The notes: a model not told the origin generated them from the letters alone. Numbered from the stretch's first letter, positions 30,516 to 41,900 are shown. The stretch: DNA of 52,655 bases from Paratrimastix pyriformis (GCA_027972325.1 JAPMOS010000204.1:1-52655); one strand, 5' to 3'. Made by a program: numbers and translations.

Positions 30516-31515
30516 TCAGAGGCATTCCACACGGCCCTGCAGCAGCGAGGTGTGGTGACCGGGCAAGAGCGAATGTTCCGCGGGCTTCTCCGACCCGTCA
30601 CGGAGGGCCCGAAGGAGGTCGTGGGTGTGATTTCGCACGAAAAGAGAGAACCGGTGCCAGTACAAACCAGTCGACGGCTCGAATTCGGCGCTCGTGGGGA
30701 GCATGTCCAGGGGGATGCTGACCCCCACCAAGAACTGGTATGAACGAGGGGCCCAGGAGGAGGCGGGAGAGGAGGCAGATTGGGCTTCGGGAGGGCAGCT
30801 TCGCATCCCGCTTCGCATCCCTGCGGGACGAAGCCGCGGGATGGGTGGCGGACCTGCTGGACATTGGGCGATTCGCTGGCAGCGTCAAGCCAGACGAAAC
30901 GGGCATCGGGGAACAGATCGTCTGAAAGATGGCCAAATACCGTCTGGCGCATGGACGCGGAGGTAACCCAGAAAAGACTTCATGGTTGCGTCCGTCAAAT
31001 TGTGTTGGATCCAAAGAGAGACAAGATCCCGCACCCTTGGGTCGGTGACCTGCGCCATTGGGTCGGGGACCTGCACCCTTGGGTCGGAGTCCCCTTCTCC
31101 GAGGTCGTCGTCAGTGGATTCTGACTCCGAAATTGATGATTCATCAGAGAGAGTCGGGATCGTGGTTGCATCATCCTCGTCCTGCGGTTGTTTATCTGAA
31201 GTTGGCGAAGGAATTGTTGGTTCAAGGCAAGGAGTTGGCGCTGGACGTGGAGCATTCTGTGTCCTGATGAAAGAAGTCAGGAATGGGCGAATATCAAACA
31301 GACTCAGAAGATCGCTTGTGCCGAAGAAACGCCCGTGTTTCTGTAAAAGGAACCCGCAGCTCGGCTGAAAGAATCTGCCAAACTTGATGCCCGTTTTCAA
31401 CACAATTTTTCTTGACCCGGTACTTGTTTGAAAGCGAAAAATATGTTCGGCAAGTCTCACAATAAAGTGGCTTTTCTGGAAAAAAGATCCATCCGGTCTG
31501 GTTTGGAAGAGCCAT
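30516..31515 (-). CDS. Host-like gene of unknown function, three exons inferred
   Basis: Exon 1 at 31304-31515 starts MALPNQTGWIFFPEKPLYCE and contains CETC, a possible half zinc knuckle. An intron at 31264-31303 (GTCTG...CATCAG, 40 bases, with CCTGAC) joins in phase to exon 2 at 30896-31263: a Pro-rich part, an acidic Ser stretch (LSDESSISESESTDDDLGEG), short repeats (DPRVQVPDPMAQVTDPRV) and a helical segment (LVSLWIQHNLTDATMKSFL, then YLRVHAPDG). A second intron, 30821-30895 (GTCTGG...CCCGCAG), removes the only in-frame TGA and leads to exon 3 at 30516-30820 (FLVGVSIPLDMLPT, then LYWHRFSLFVRNHTHDLL). Total 294 residues. The layout recalls N-terminal parts of some EnSpm-like transposase proteins; this is a guess. 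Introns are inferred. Confidence 0.45.
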
Positions 31516-31582
31516 TTTCACAGGGGTGAAGCAGACACCGAAAATATTCAAAAAGAAAAGAAAGAGAAAGAACAAAAAAAAA
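31516..31582. promoter_or_regulatory. 67 bp bidirectional promoter candidate
   Basis: The only sequence between the start codons of two divergent genes (31515 minus, 31583 plus). The plus strand is purine-rich (AAAAAGAAAAGAAAGAG), ending in nine A before the plus-strand ATG. If both start codons are right, both promoters must overlap here or extend into the genes. Confidence 0.3.
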
Positions 31583-34500
31583 ATGCCACGAGTAAAAATA
31601 ACATCCCGCAGTGCAAAGTCAGTATTATCTACATTCTTTCGCGCGTACCAGTCCCTTTTGAACGTTTTCATCTGATCCTTTTTTTTTTTTCGTTTCAGAC
31701 CCAAACCAAAGCGAATCGACGACGATGATGACGATTCTTCCGATTCTTCCGAGCACAAGAACAAGAAATCGTCGTCGAAATCTGAAATTGCAGAATTAAA
31801 GGCTCTCGTCCTCTCCTTGGTCTGAAATTCGACCCACCTGACATTAACAAAATCAGTCAGCCAAGGTGAGCTCAGCGACTTGTGTTCCGTCAATTCCCCC
31901 AACTTCATCATCAGTTCCACCTGTTTCCGCACCAGCTGCTCCTGTTTCCTCACCAGCTCCTGTTTCCTCACCAGCTGCTCCAACTTCCTCACCTGCTCCG
32001 TCCTCACCTGCTGCTCCCCAAGCAACTCCAGTCTCGACGAATCCCGCCCACAGGACGAAGTCTGCATCTGACACACATAGACACCTGACGCATTTTTCTC
32101 CACGATTGTAGACGGGGGGCAACTCCGTTGGTGACTGAGCTTTCGGCTTCCAATGCGAATTTCTGGGAGAATTGCTGGCAAACACTGCGCTACAGAATCA
32201 AAAGCAGCAACTTTAGGCAATATTACAATCTCATGCGCGAATTTCTGTTCTCTCCGGAATACGGAAAAGCAGGACCCGCCATTCATGACATCGTGGCCAA
32301 GCTGCACGAGTGGCCAGGATGTCCAGTGGGCGAGGAGGAACTTCTACTTTCGATAGCGGCTGATCTTCGCGACTGGAGATCATCAATCCAGGGCTATCAA
32401 AAGAAAGTGGAGCGCAAGCGTGCCGCACCTGCTCCTCTTCTTTTTTTTTTTTTTTTTTTTTTTAAAACCTATTGCCATGGAGGTAGAGTCCATGGCAACG
32501 GTACAGTGGCATATACACCGCTCACAGAGTACTCAGTACTCTCTGAGCGAAGTAACACGCTACTGTCCCCATTATTTCTTACAGTTTCAATCTCAACTGA
32601 ATCTTCCTCCCTCTCACCCCCTTCATCATTCCTCTTCTTGCCCCCATCCACTTTATCTTGCTTCCACCCACAATCCCCCCCCGTCCCCCCACACCCCCAC
32701 CACCTTTCTTTCCCATCATCACCACCCTCTCCCCCCCCACATCCATCCCGCCTTTTTCTCTCCCCGTTGTATCTTCACCTTCATCATTATCATCATCCAG
32801 CACATCCCATTCCTTCCCTCCAACCATTATTCTCGCCACAACCCCCACTCCACTACCAATCGTTCCCACTTCCCCATCATACCTCTTCTTCTTCTTCCCC
32901 ACCTCGCCTAACCGATTCCGTCCACGCTTCCTCCTACTCAAACCATCACCACTTTCCAAACTTCGATCCACTCCCTCCTTCCTTCCCTCAATAAGTTTCT
33001 CCAGAATTCTTTTCATCCCAATCCTGATCCCTAACTGATGCCACTCTTTCTCCGTTCTCCCATCCAAAAATCCAACTGCCGCGGAATAGAGAGTCTGTAA
33101 CGACCAACTCTCCTTATAGTTACAGCATTCCCTCAGTCTTCTTTGTATAATCCGCACAACATCTCCCATAAACAAGCCTTTTCCACCCCTCCCACTAGAA
33201 CCTTCCCACCGAATTTTTGACCCAATTTCATCTTGAGTAAATCCAGTCCGGAACCCCTCCCAGACCGCCATCTGGTATTTCGGCTTTACCAGCCAATTAT
33301 AGATCCTCTCCATCCCACCTTCCACCACCGGATATTTCATCCTCGCTTCCACATTGTCACACACAATTATACTCACAACATGATTTACCGGCCTGACGTA
33401 TTTCTTCCCCGTCCTCCAAAAGTTCCCCGGCCAGCAAGAGAAGGTGTTCTCATCCATTTTAAAAATTTCTGCAATCACAAGCTTCCCGTCCCCCCCGTCC
33501 CCCCTAGGTCCTATACCAACCTTCTCATTCCAATTAACCACTCGGCCATCATGTTCCACCACCACTACACATCGGAATGCTCTACTCTTCCTCCCCCTCC
33601 GACCAATTCCCTCCCATATCCTCCGACCAATCTCCGCATCAAGGGAGAAATCCACATTCAGACACGCCATCATATCATAGTCCATTTCAAATTGAGCCAA
33701 ACTATCAAATCGAGCACCAAAAAACATATCACTACGATTCTCTGTACAGAATTCACTAAAGGACATATCCACGCTCACAGGGTGACTTAGGAGCATCATA
33801 TTCAACGAAAAGACTTCCGCACATATCGACGAAAAGTCCCATGGTATCACACTCCCCCACCATTCCATCTTCTCCATGCCGACCAACCAATCGGCAAACT
33901 TCATTTCTCAGTTCAACCATTAACTCAGCCCAGCTACTCCAGAGTAATTTCCGTCGGCACCTCTCATATAATAGCCAGATGCACTCCTGGGAAATTGTGC
34001 CTCCGTTCCCCAGCACTACCAAGCCATTCTTTCTCAGCCCACCCACCCCCTCGAGCACCTCTAGATATTCAGGACACATCACCAGCATCTGAGACTGTCC
34101 TTCCACCCACCTCGCCAATTTCTCAATGACCGCTTCACTTTCAATCTCCCGGACCATCTCCCTCCAAATCCCACGCACCCTTAAGCACCCATAAACTGCA
34201 TGTTCCAATGTGTCTTTCAGACCACAAGTACACATCAACTCCTCCCCACCGAAGAATTGCCTTTGTTTTTCCTTAGTCATAATCCTTTGGAAATAAGCTG
34301 CGAAAAGCCACCCAGCCGAGCATTCTCTACAAAACCGAGAGCAGTTCATCTCGGCATTTCCTGACTTATCATTTATCATCAAAACAGCATTCCTCGTCTT
34401 CATTCCCAGCCCCTCTAGCTTTCTCCAATTCTGCCACCTCGCCAATCTTGTCTTATAGTCACCTTGTACTCTTTCGCCACTTGGACCGATCAGCATAACA

Positions 34501-37500
34501 CCCAATTCCATACTGCAGTCTTCAACTTTCTCAGATTTATTTGCCTCACCAGCTTCAGAGTCCGCCATATTATTCCCTCGAATATCCACTGCATCTCCAG
34601 TTTGATGACCCTTTACCCATACCATTTCAATTTTCCCCACATAATTATCCACAACCTTTTTCAGTCGAACAAGTACACTCCCATTCTTTTTTATCCCCAA
34701 TTCCCCCAACGACATTCTATCCTTCCTAACCTTCTGAACCCAAGAAATCGCATACCTCGAATCAGTAGTAATTTGGACATCACCCCCACCCGCCATCTCC
34801 AGCGCTCTTACAACCGCATAAAGCTCCGCTTCGTTATTGGTTTGATTTAGCCACGGCGATCGTTTTGCCTCCTTCTTCACAAACTTGCCATCTATATTTT
34901 CAATCACCGCATATGAACCTCTCACCATTTTTCCTTCTCTACATGAAGATCCATCCGTGAAGAAGTGGGATTTTCCTATCCTACCCAAATTACACGCCCT
35001 TTGGCGCTCCTCCTGCACTCCCACCCCATTCTCCACGACCTTCATCACAAGTGCATATTCTTTCTTCAGTCTTTTCAACACCTTCGAGTATCCTGGCATA
35101 CAAGTCTTTTTCAGCAGCTCCGTGTACCACCGAGGAACATTCCCCCCTTTACTCCCACCAGATTTAGTTGTCAGTGATCTCAATAATTTACCATCCCTCG
35201 TGGCTAAATCGCTTAATCTCGTCCATCCTTCCCCAAACATTCTCTTTCTTTGACCCCTCGGTATCGTGATCAAGTCCCCCAAATCCTGATCATTCTCATA
35301 GGCGCTACCTTCCTCCCATCTCCCAACTTCCATCCGTACTCCTTGTCTACTAAAAGCACCCAAGGTTCGCTCTATAAAAGATGGCCACCCCCCTCGGGAC
35401 CATCGCTCCGGGTCATTAAACATGCAAGAGGTTGTATTCTCCTTCTCTCTCTTCTCATCCCTCGCCTCCATCAGAATCTTCCCCTCAATTCGATCATCAT
35501 CTACAACTCTTTTTGCCGTCTGCAACACCACTATCTGATCATGCACATCCGTTGGTTTTTTCACACCCAAACCGCCATTCTCCTTCATCACATAAACCAC
35601 GTCAACAGGGTCCGACTTTTTCAAACGATTTCCTAATGCCTCCCTAATCTTCCTCGAGTACAACTTCTCCACCTCATCCAACTCAACCTTCCTGAGAGGC
35701 ATGCTCCGAGCTATATATTGCAAACACGGCGTCACGCATTCGTTAATCACTTTTCCCAATTCCTGCATCGGAAAGTATGCTTCGCCAATTCGAGTTAGCT
35801 TCTGCGCCAATTTCTCATAGAGCTTCCTAAAATTCACTTTCATGTGCAATTCTTCATCGATCCAAATCCCGAGATACCTGATCCCTTCTCCCTTCGCCTT
35901 ACATTTCACTTCCTCTCCCATAATTATGATCCCCGACTTATCATCATCATGTCATATAGTCTGACTTCTTAAAATTAATATCCATATACGCTTCTCGTAT
36001 CATCCCAACCACCTCACTCCCAATTCTTATCAGCTCTTCCTTTGATTCAGTGATAATAATAATATCATCAGCAAACGCTTGAATCAACACTTCTCGAAGG
36101 CTTGCCAGAGTATATCCCCTTCCATGAACCCTCCTCAGGATTGTTTCCATAAATGTGACAAACAACAAACATGACAGCGGGTCTCCCTGACTGATTCCCC
36201 TTTGGACCTCATAGGGTTCAGTGAGCCCAAAAGATGTAATTACACGAGCCTTCCTACCTTTATATAAATCCCTCACGTATTCGATGAAGCTTCTCTCCAA
36301 TCCCAACTCAACCATTCCCCTTTCCAACGCTGCGAAATCAACCGTATCATAAGCCTTCGATATATCCAGTCCAAGCATATACCATTTCTTCCCACGCATT
36401 TTCGCATCCTCAATCACGCGGATCAGGTTTAAAATGGGGACCTCAATGTGTCTCCCTCTGAGAATGCAAACTGCTTTTCTTCGAAAACCTTATCCCCATG
36501 ACTCCTTTCCACCTCAGCAATTCTCTCCTGGAATCGATTAGCCAGAATACACTGAAGAATTTTCAACGTTACCGAAATAAGGGTAATCGGCCGCCGATTG
36601 GTCGGGTCACCAGGATGAACTTCCACCGACTTCATGATCATATGAACATTACTTTGCTTCATATAATCTGGAACCCTTCTCTCACACAGAATCCTATTAT
36701 ATTCCTTAAGCATCCATTCAAAGACCTCATCCGGGCAAACCTTAACAATTTCTGCCACCACCTCATCTGGTCCCGCAGCTTTGCCCGACTTCAAGTGCCG
36801 AATCACACTCATCAGTTCTTCCATCTCGATTGGCTTCATAATTCCATCAATTCTCTCCTGATACTCCTCTATGGGGCACATTTCATCACTACCTCTTTTC
36901 TTGGCCAGGTTCTCCATAAACAACCTAAATCCTTCCTTAACTTCACCAGGGTCCACCGTTATCCTCATTTTCCCGCCCTCCCCTCTCTCCATAAAAGATG
37001 CCACGGGAGATTTCAACATTTCATCTTGGAACACCGTTCGATAAAAGTGCCTCCTCCTCCCAGACAAGACCTGCCGAATATTATATTCCCGGGCTATCCT
37101 CCTTTTCTGTCGAAATTCCTGAATCGTCTTCTTCGCCACCCCTTCTCACTCGCACCAGCCTTACCTGAAAGAAGCACATCCCTCGCCTTCCTAACCCTTG
37201 CAGGCTCATAATCTTTCTCAGTCAATACCACTTTTACTACTCCGAAAGCACTCTTTGCCTCCATCGTCATCATTTTCGCCAATTCCCCAAAGTCCTTCGG
37301 GTTAGCCCTTTTCATTCTATCTTGATATTCTTCAATCTGTCGCCCCGTCTCCTCATTCCTTTCTGATCTACCTCCAGGTAACTTGATCTTTTCAATTTCA
37401 ACCGATTGCCGGTATCCTCTGGCAATTTTCCTAAAATCCACAAAAATAATGGAGTGATCCGACAATGCATTCCACTCCACCTCTTCATTCCTGAAGATCT

Positions 37501-38660
37501 GCATTTTAATGAACAGCTCCGTAGCTACTTCTTCACAACCCAACACCGCGTCAATTTTATTTTCATGCACCACTCCTTCTCTCACTTCCCTTCTTGTTAC
37601 AGCCTCCTCAAGGCCAACCAGCGCGCTTAAATCCACGAGATCTAACCCCTTCAGCCTCTGCACTTCCTTCACCATTGCATTCCCGTCCATCCCCAACACA
37701 ATGACCTCTCCCTCCTCCTTTAATTTACCGATAATCCTTTTCCCTCAAACTCCACCTTCCTTTTCATCTCAGCTTCACTGCTATCTACCGGATAATACAT
37801 ATTTACAAAGGCTACCCTTACTTTATTAAGAATCATATGCACCACCATCAAGTATCCCTCACATTCTGCCACCTTCTCCACACCCACCACAGAGTTTTGC
37901 AATTCTTTCTTCACCATGATTACCACACCACCCTTTCCGTTTGCATTCCGAACGCATGCTCCATAAGAAACAAAACTCCGAGCAAAAAGCGACGTCTTCA
38001 CAACGTGAAGCTTTGTTTCTTGGAGCATAATCACGTCCGCCCCACTATCTTCAGCTATCATTTTCACGTTTTGCCTCTTCTCGAGCATTCCTAATCCCCG
38101 GCAATTCCAAGACATTACCCGAAATAAATTCCCCTCTTTTTCCTCCAGCCCCATCACGAGGGCCGTTTTCTCTATCTTCTCACTCTTTTCCGTCACCCCC
38201 ACAATTCTCTCCGCCATCATTTCATTCATTATTGCCTTCTTCGTATCAGCGTCTAGCCGCCGACCCCTTTTTTTAGTACAAAACTCTTTGCCCTTCTTCA
38301 GTCCTTGAAGGGGCTTATTCCAACCCCTCTCATTTCTCACTTGCTGGATCATCCCCCTACTAACTATGTTCTTCCTTCGCGCTTCTCCCAACCTCCGAAT
38401 TTTTCGAGACCCTTCCCCCCAAAAAGCGACACTTGCACTCGCATTCAGGCCCACTCTTCCAAATGCCAGTGTCAGCGGCGCGGGTGGATGCGGCAGGAGG
38501 AGGAGGAGGAGGAGGAGGAGGAAGAGGAGCAGGATTTGGACCTGCTCCTCTTCCTCCTCCTCCTCTCCTCCTGCCGCATCCACCCGCGCCGCTGACATCC
38601 TCCCCTTCCCTTCCATCCATCCCCCACCCTTCCCTCTGCCATCCCTGCCCCTGGTGCTGA
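31583..38660 (+). CDS. Host-like gene split by LINE 2, four inferred introns/breaks
   Basis: Exons 31583-31650 (MPRVKITSRSAKSVLSTFF), 31699-31819 (acidic Ser stretch, then KSEIAELKALVLSL, a short coiled coil), 31866-32059 (Pro/Ala/Ser linker) and 32112-32440 (SASNANFWENCWQTL, LMREFLFSPEYGKAGPA, QGYQKKVERKRAAP). Introns at 31651-31698, 31820-31865 and 32060-32111 all keep phase; two start GTCTG and one GTCCC. LINE 2 interrupts exon 4 at 32440/32441. Skipping it and one copy of the target duplication, the frame continues unchanged from 38554 to a TGA at 38658-38660, giving 272 residues with a Pro-rich end. It diverges from the minus-strand gene 67 bases away. Function unknown; introns inferred. 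Confidence 0.45.
32427..32440 (+). repeat. Target-site duplication of LINE 2, left copy
   Basis: ACCTGCTCCTCTTC, identical to 38540-38553 on the far side of the element. It lies directly before the poly(T) run (poly(A) tail on the minus strand). Confidence 0.9.
32579..33904 (-). CDS. LINE 2 C-terminal 440-residue region of unknown function
   Basis: Downstream of the zinc knuckle the minus strand remains open for 441 residues in a frame overlapping the RNase H frame at 33756-33904. It contains FADWLVGMEKMEWWGSVIPW, FEMDYDMMACLNVDFSLDAE, RCVVVVEHDGRVVNWN, and GKGLFMGDVVRIIQRRLREC, then a Lys/Arg-rich, Gly-rich low-complexity tail. The first 300 residues look like a folded domain with no similarity I recognise. 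LINE ORFs normally end soon after the knuckle. It could be a fused extra domain, a frameshifted second ORF, or host sequence carried along. Confidence 0.5.
   Translation of the reverse strand: MKFADWLVGMEKMEWWGSVIPWDFSSICAEVFSLNMMLLSHPVSVDMSFSEFCTENRSDMFFGARFDSLAQFEMDYDMMACLNVDFSLDAEIGRRIWEGIGRRGRKSRAFRCVVVVEHDGRVVNWNEKVGIGPRGDGGDGKLVIAEIFKMDENTFSCWPGNFWRTGKKYVRPVNHVVSIIVCDNVEARMKYPVVEGGMERIYNWLVKPKYQMAVWEGFRTGFTQDEIGSKIRWEGSSGRGGKGLFMGDVVRIIQRRLRECCNYKESWSLQTLYSAAVGFLDGRTEKEWHQLGIRIGMKRILEKLIEGRKEGVDRSLESGDGLSRRKRGRNRLGEVGKKKKRYDGEVGTIGSGVGVVARIMVGGKEWDVLDDDNDEGEDTTGREKGGMDVGGERVVMMGKKGGGGVGGRGGIVGGSKIKWMGARRGMMKGVRGRKIQLRLKL
34150..34999 (-). pseudogene. LINE 2 RNase H and CCHC zinc knuckle
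   Basis: RNase H motifs are all in one frame: HFFTDGSSCREG (first Asp, near 34890), NNEAELYAVVRAL (Glu, near 34820), TTDSRYAISWV (Asp, near 34760) and VWVKGHQTGD followed by NNMADSEA (last His/Asp, near 34600). RNase H removes the RNA template. Further on, MCTCGLKDTLEHAVYGC (near 34190-34235) is a Cys-x-Cys...His-x4-Cys knuckle usual at the end of such proteins. Confidence 0.88.
35000..37139 (-). pseudogene. LINE 2 reverse transcriptase domain
   Basis: Visible RT motifs are SGKAAGPDEV (motif 2a region, near 36780), RRPITLISVTLKIL (near 36580), LDISKAYDTVDFAAL (motif A, near 36360), RGISQGDPLSCLLF (motif B, near 36190), and AFADDIIIIT (motif C, near 36075). The thumb follows with YLGIWIDEELHMKV and a segment LQYIARSMPLRK. 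It is closely related in layout to LINE 1. Frame changes occur near 36417-36429 and 35921-35947, the second removing a few residues between the motif D/E region and the thumb. Confidence 0.88.
37100..38440 (-). pseudogene. LINE 2 AP-type endonuclease domain
   Basis: Begins in a basic leader (RRLGEARRKN, KKRGRRLDADTKKA), then MSWNCRGLGMLEKRQNVK near 38060-38118, LQETKL near 38020 (catalytic Glu), GMDGNA near 37690 and LSDHSIIFVDF near 37440-37470 (catalytic Asp-His). These are the motifs of exonuclease-endonuclease-phosphatase nucleases that nick target DNA for target-primed reverse transcription. A frame change lies near 37700-37720 and another near 37095-37140. The leader upstream of about 38470 is host-derived and not part of the protein. 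Confidence 0.8.
38472..38595. repeat. Inverted copy of host flank at the 5' junction of LINE 2
   Basis: The left arm 38472-38533 is the reverse complement of the host flank 38541-38595, with small length differences in the AGG-type run; the two arms are separated by ATTTGGA (38534-38540). The right arm includes the target duplication and continues into the interrupted host gene. The pattern is expected if LINE cDNA synthesis switched template onto the opposite target strand at the end of insertion. Confidence 0.8.
38540..38553 (+). repeat. Target-site duplication of LINE 2, right copy
   Basis: ACCTGCTCCTCTTC, identical to 32427-32440. The host reading frame resumes after it in the same phase. 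Confidence 0.9.
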
Positions 38661-38763
38661 TGCTGAGGACCTTCTTGCTGCAGTCGCAGAAGCTGCTGCT
38701 GCTGCCGATGCTTTGTAGGCACCATGTGTGTTTTCCACCAACACGAACACCGAACCAGGTGGG
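38661..38763. other. Host remainder between gene end and minisatellite
   Basis: Contains a plus-strand frame reading DLLAAVAEAAAAADAL before a TAG near 38716 that could be an alternative end of the interrupted host gene if another intron is spliced. No other feature is seen. Confidence 0.3.
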
Positions 38764-38993
38764 TGATTCACCAGGGGGCGGGGATTCACCAGGGGGCGTA
38801 CCAGGGATTCACCAGGGGGCGTACCAGGGATTCACCAGGGGGCGTACCAGGGGATTCACCAGGGGACGTACCAGGGATTCACCAGAGGACGTACCAGGGA
38901 TTCACCAGGGGACGTACCAGAAAGTCACCAGGGGACGTACCAGGGATTCACCAGAGGACGTACCAGAAAGTCACCAGGGGACGTACCAGGGAT
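38764..38993 (+). repeat. 23 bp minisatellite (ATTCACCAGGGGACGTACCAGGG)
   Basis: Nine to ten copies, varying at a few sites (GGGGGCG, GGGGACG or GAGGACG; ATTCACC or AGTCACC; AGGG or AGAA). Variants alternate in the second half (AGAA/AGTCACC units at every second position), hinting at a 46 bp dimer. It abuts the truncated 3' end of LINE 1. Confidence 0.92.
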
Positions 38994-41900
38994 TTTACCT
39001 GATTCGCCTGAGATAGAACCTACCAGAACCCCCAGGGAAAATTCAGGTAATTTTCTGGTAAAAGTCCGAATCATCTTGTAGTCTCTCGCCCCACACCAAC
39101 ATTTCCCATCCCCTTCACCATTGATGTAGAATCTGATGTTGGCCGTGATGTAACGCTGCAAGATTGCCATCATGGCCAGTCTGCCCGACATTTCGCATCG
39201 CATGGTCTGCGTATTTATTCCACCATTTCCCGTCTGAGCATTGATGACCACCAGTGCGTTCTTGCATTTCCGGGCCGCCCTGGAGATGCGTCCGCGGCGG
39301 CTGAAGGACTGGAGGCTTGTGCGAAAGTCTCCCACCACCTCCTCCCCGTCGCATTGGTGAACCAACCGAAAACCCCAAGTCCGTTCCTGTTGCATCTCGC
39401 CTATGTCCTGTTTGATGCTTTGCCCGGCAATCTTGTCTGCCAATCTGTTCCCCTCCGCATCCAGCGATGCCCCTGTCTCCTGGTGCCCCTTCACCCACAC
39501 CAGCCGGACACCCCCCCTGTGTTCCTTCAGAATTCGCTGTCCCCTTCGGAGGAGGCCCTCGGCCTTCGACTCGATCAGGTCCGTCGGTGTCCAGTCGTCC
39601 TTCATCAGCCTCTCCACCCATCCCTTTGCCACCTTACTGTCCGTGCGCACCTCCACGTTTGCATCCTGTCCCACTCTGATGGCTTCCAGGATGGCTTCCA
39701 GCTCTGCCTCATTGTTTGTTTGCCCTTTTCCCGTGCACCTTCTCCCGACCCGCACTGCCAGTGCCCCATTGGACAGCCACCACCGCCAATGCCGCTCGCC
39801 GGTCCTTCTTCTTCTTGGTCGCGCTACCATCTGTGTAAAAGTCCGCCACTTCAGCTCGGGCTCCACCCGCACCTCCACCTCCTCACACTCCGCCCGCAGT
39901 GCCTCCCATCGCCTCCACATTGCCTCGTCCCACTTGCCCGCTTTCATCCGGCTCTTCTTGCTCGTTTTGGTCCAGGTGCCTCTCCGCCCCCCTCTTCTTG
40001 TCGCTGGCTTCAACATGCATCCTCTCCGTTTCGCCATCCCCTTGCTCGGTTTCCCTTTCTTGGCGGCCTCACACCCCGGCTCCCCGCTTCGGCGTTTCCT
40101 GTTCTTCGCCACGACCACCAGCTCTCCTCCTTGCCCCACCATCAGCTTGGCTTGTCTCATCTTCCTCTTCGGGTCTGGGATCCCGTGATCCTCCCCACCA
40201 TCCTCTCTCTTGCCTGTATCCCGTCCTCGGCTCTCCTCCTTTTCCTGTTCCGTCCTTGCCCTCTTTCGATCTCTTTCTGCCACTTCTTCCTCTCGGATCC
40301 TCCTCGCCAACTTAACATATTCCGTCTCCACTTTGTTCCCCCACACACACACCCGCTCCTTGATGGCCTCCACGTACTGCGGCATCGTGCCCTTCCACTG
40401 AAACCTACCGCCCACAATCAGGTCAGCCACACTCCTGATGCCCCTCTTCATTAGTGTCTGCCTGTGCCGCTTGGTGCATGGCTCTGCCAGCTCCTCCAGT
40501 GTTGTCAGCATTCCCCATTCCGCTTCCTTTTTCAATACTTCCCCATCCCTCACGATGGCCAACCCCTTCTTGTGCAAGATCCTCAACATCCCCGACACCA
40601 CCCCCGGCATCTTCTCCTTCGCGTGCAGTCTGACCCACTTCCCGGGGTTGTCCAGCAGCGGCTCACTCGTCGTCCACAACTTTTGCAGCAGGGCTATCTC
40701 TTCACGGAGCATCACGCCGCACCCTTGTTGGTCTGCCACCCTGCCCAGCAGTTGCGTAAGCACCATCATGTCATGCACGTCCACCGGGTCCTTGAGACCC
40801 ATCCCACCCTCATCCTCCGGGAAGAAGAGCACCTCCGCCGGGTCACATTTCCCCAAGCACCCACCAATCTCCCGAAATACTCGCGCATAGCGCTGTTGAA
40901 GAATCTCAAGGTCCTTCTGCGGCATGGGGCACTGCCTCGCCGTATATTGCAGGCACGTCGACACGCACTCGTTGATCATCTGCACCATCAACCTTGGGGG
41001 GACCTTCTTGTCCATCAGCCTGTGCAGCCTCCCACACATTTTCTGGATGACCTTCTCCGTATTGATCTTCATGTTCATCTCCTCGTCTATCCAAATTCCC
41101 AGGTACCAGATGGCCCCACCCTTCTGCTGGACCTTGATGACTCGACCCTCACCCAGGTCCAGGTCCGTCTTGCTCTTCACCCCCCCACACAGGTAGTCAC
41201 ACTTGGTCCACGACAGCTGCATACCCGCCTCCTCCACCTTCCGTCTCACTGTGTTGACCAACCGTACCATCTGCTCCTTGGTTCGAGTGACCAGCATGAC
41301 ATCGTCAGCAAAGGCAAGGACTTTCACCTTCCTTCCACTATCCAGGATATACCCACCTTCCTGCTTTCGCACCTCTGCCAGCACTTCCTCCATGAATGAG
41401 ATAAATAGCAGACATGAAAGCGGGTCCCCCTGACTGATGCCTCTCTCTATCTCATAGCTCTCCGTCAGGCCGAAACCCGTGATGACTTTGGCCTTCCTCC
41501 CCTCGTACAGACTATCCACATACCTGATGAATGCCTCCTCCACCCCCATCCGTCTCAGTCCCCTCCTCAGTGCGTCCATGTCCACTGTATCATAGGCCTT
41601 TTTGATATCTAACGAGCACATGTGGAATTCCCTGCCTCCCATAATTTTCGAGTCAGTGAGCACTCCCATAATTTCTGCAATTGGGGTCTCAATCCTTCTC
41701 CCTCTCAGAAACCCAAACTGCTCCTCTCCAAATACATTCCTTTGCACGCACCATTCTTGGAACCGCGACGCCACCACCACCTGCAATCCCTTCAAAAAGA
41801 CCTGTATCAAAGTGATTGGCCTTCTGCCTGCAGGGTCACCAGGGTGTTCTGTCTGCGACTTCGTGGCCATGAACACCGAACTGACCTTGAGCTCCTGCGG

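Larger units (their letters stand above)
32441..38539 (-). mobile_element. LINE 2: non-LTR retrotransposon (EN-RT-RNase H-zinc knuckle)
   Basis: Minus-strand LINE flanked by a perfect 14 bp target duplication and ending in a 23-base poly(A) tail (T run 32441-32463). From 5' to 3' it carries an AP-type endonuclease, reverse transcriptase, RNase H, a CCHC zinc knuckle and an unusual 440-residue C-terminal region. The domain order fits the RNase H-bearing LINE clades (I/Tad/R1-like group); I do not place it further. The first 68 bases at its 5' end (38472-38539) are not LINE sequence but an inverted copy of the host flank. The ORF has about five frame changes (near 37710, 37120, 36423, 35935 and 33800), so it is probably inactive or imperfectly sequenced. 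Confidence 0.9.

Noticed and set aside
32469-33790. Plus-strand Pro/His/Ser-rich frames opposite LINE 2
   Set aside because: They are antisense shadows of the LINE coding strand, which carries clear RT and RNase H motifs.
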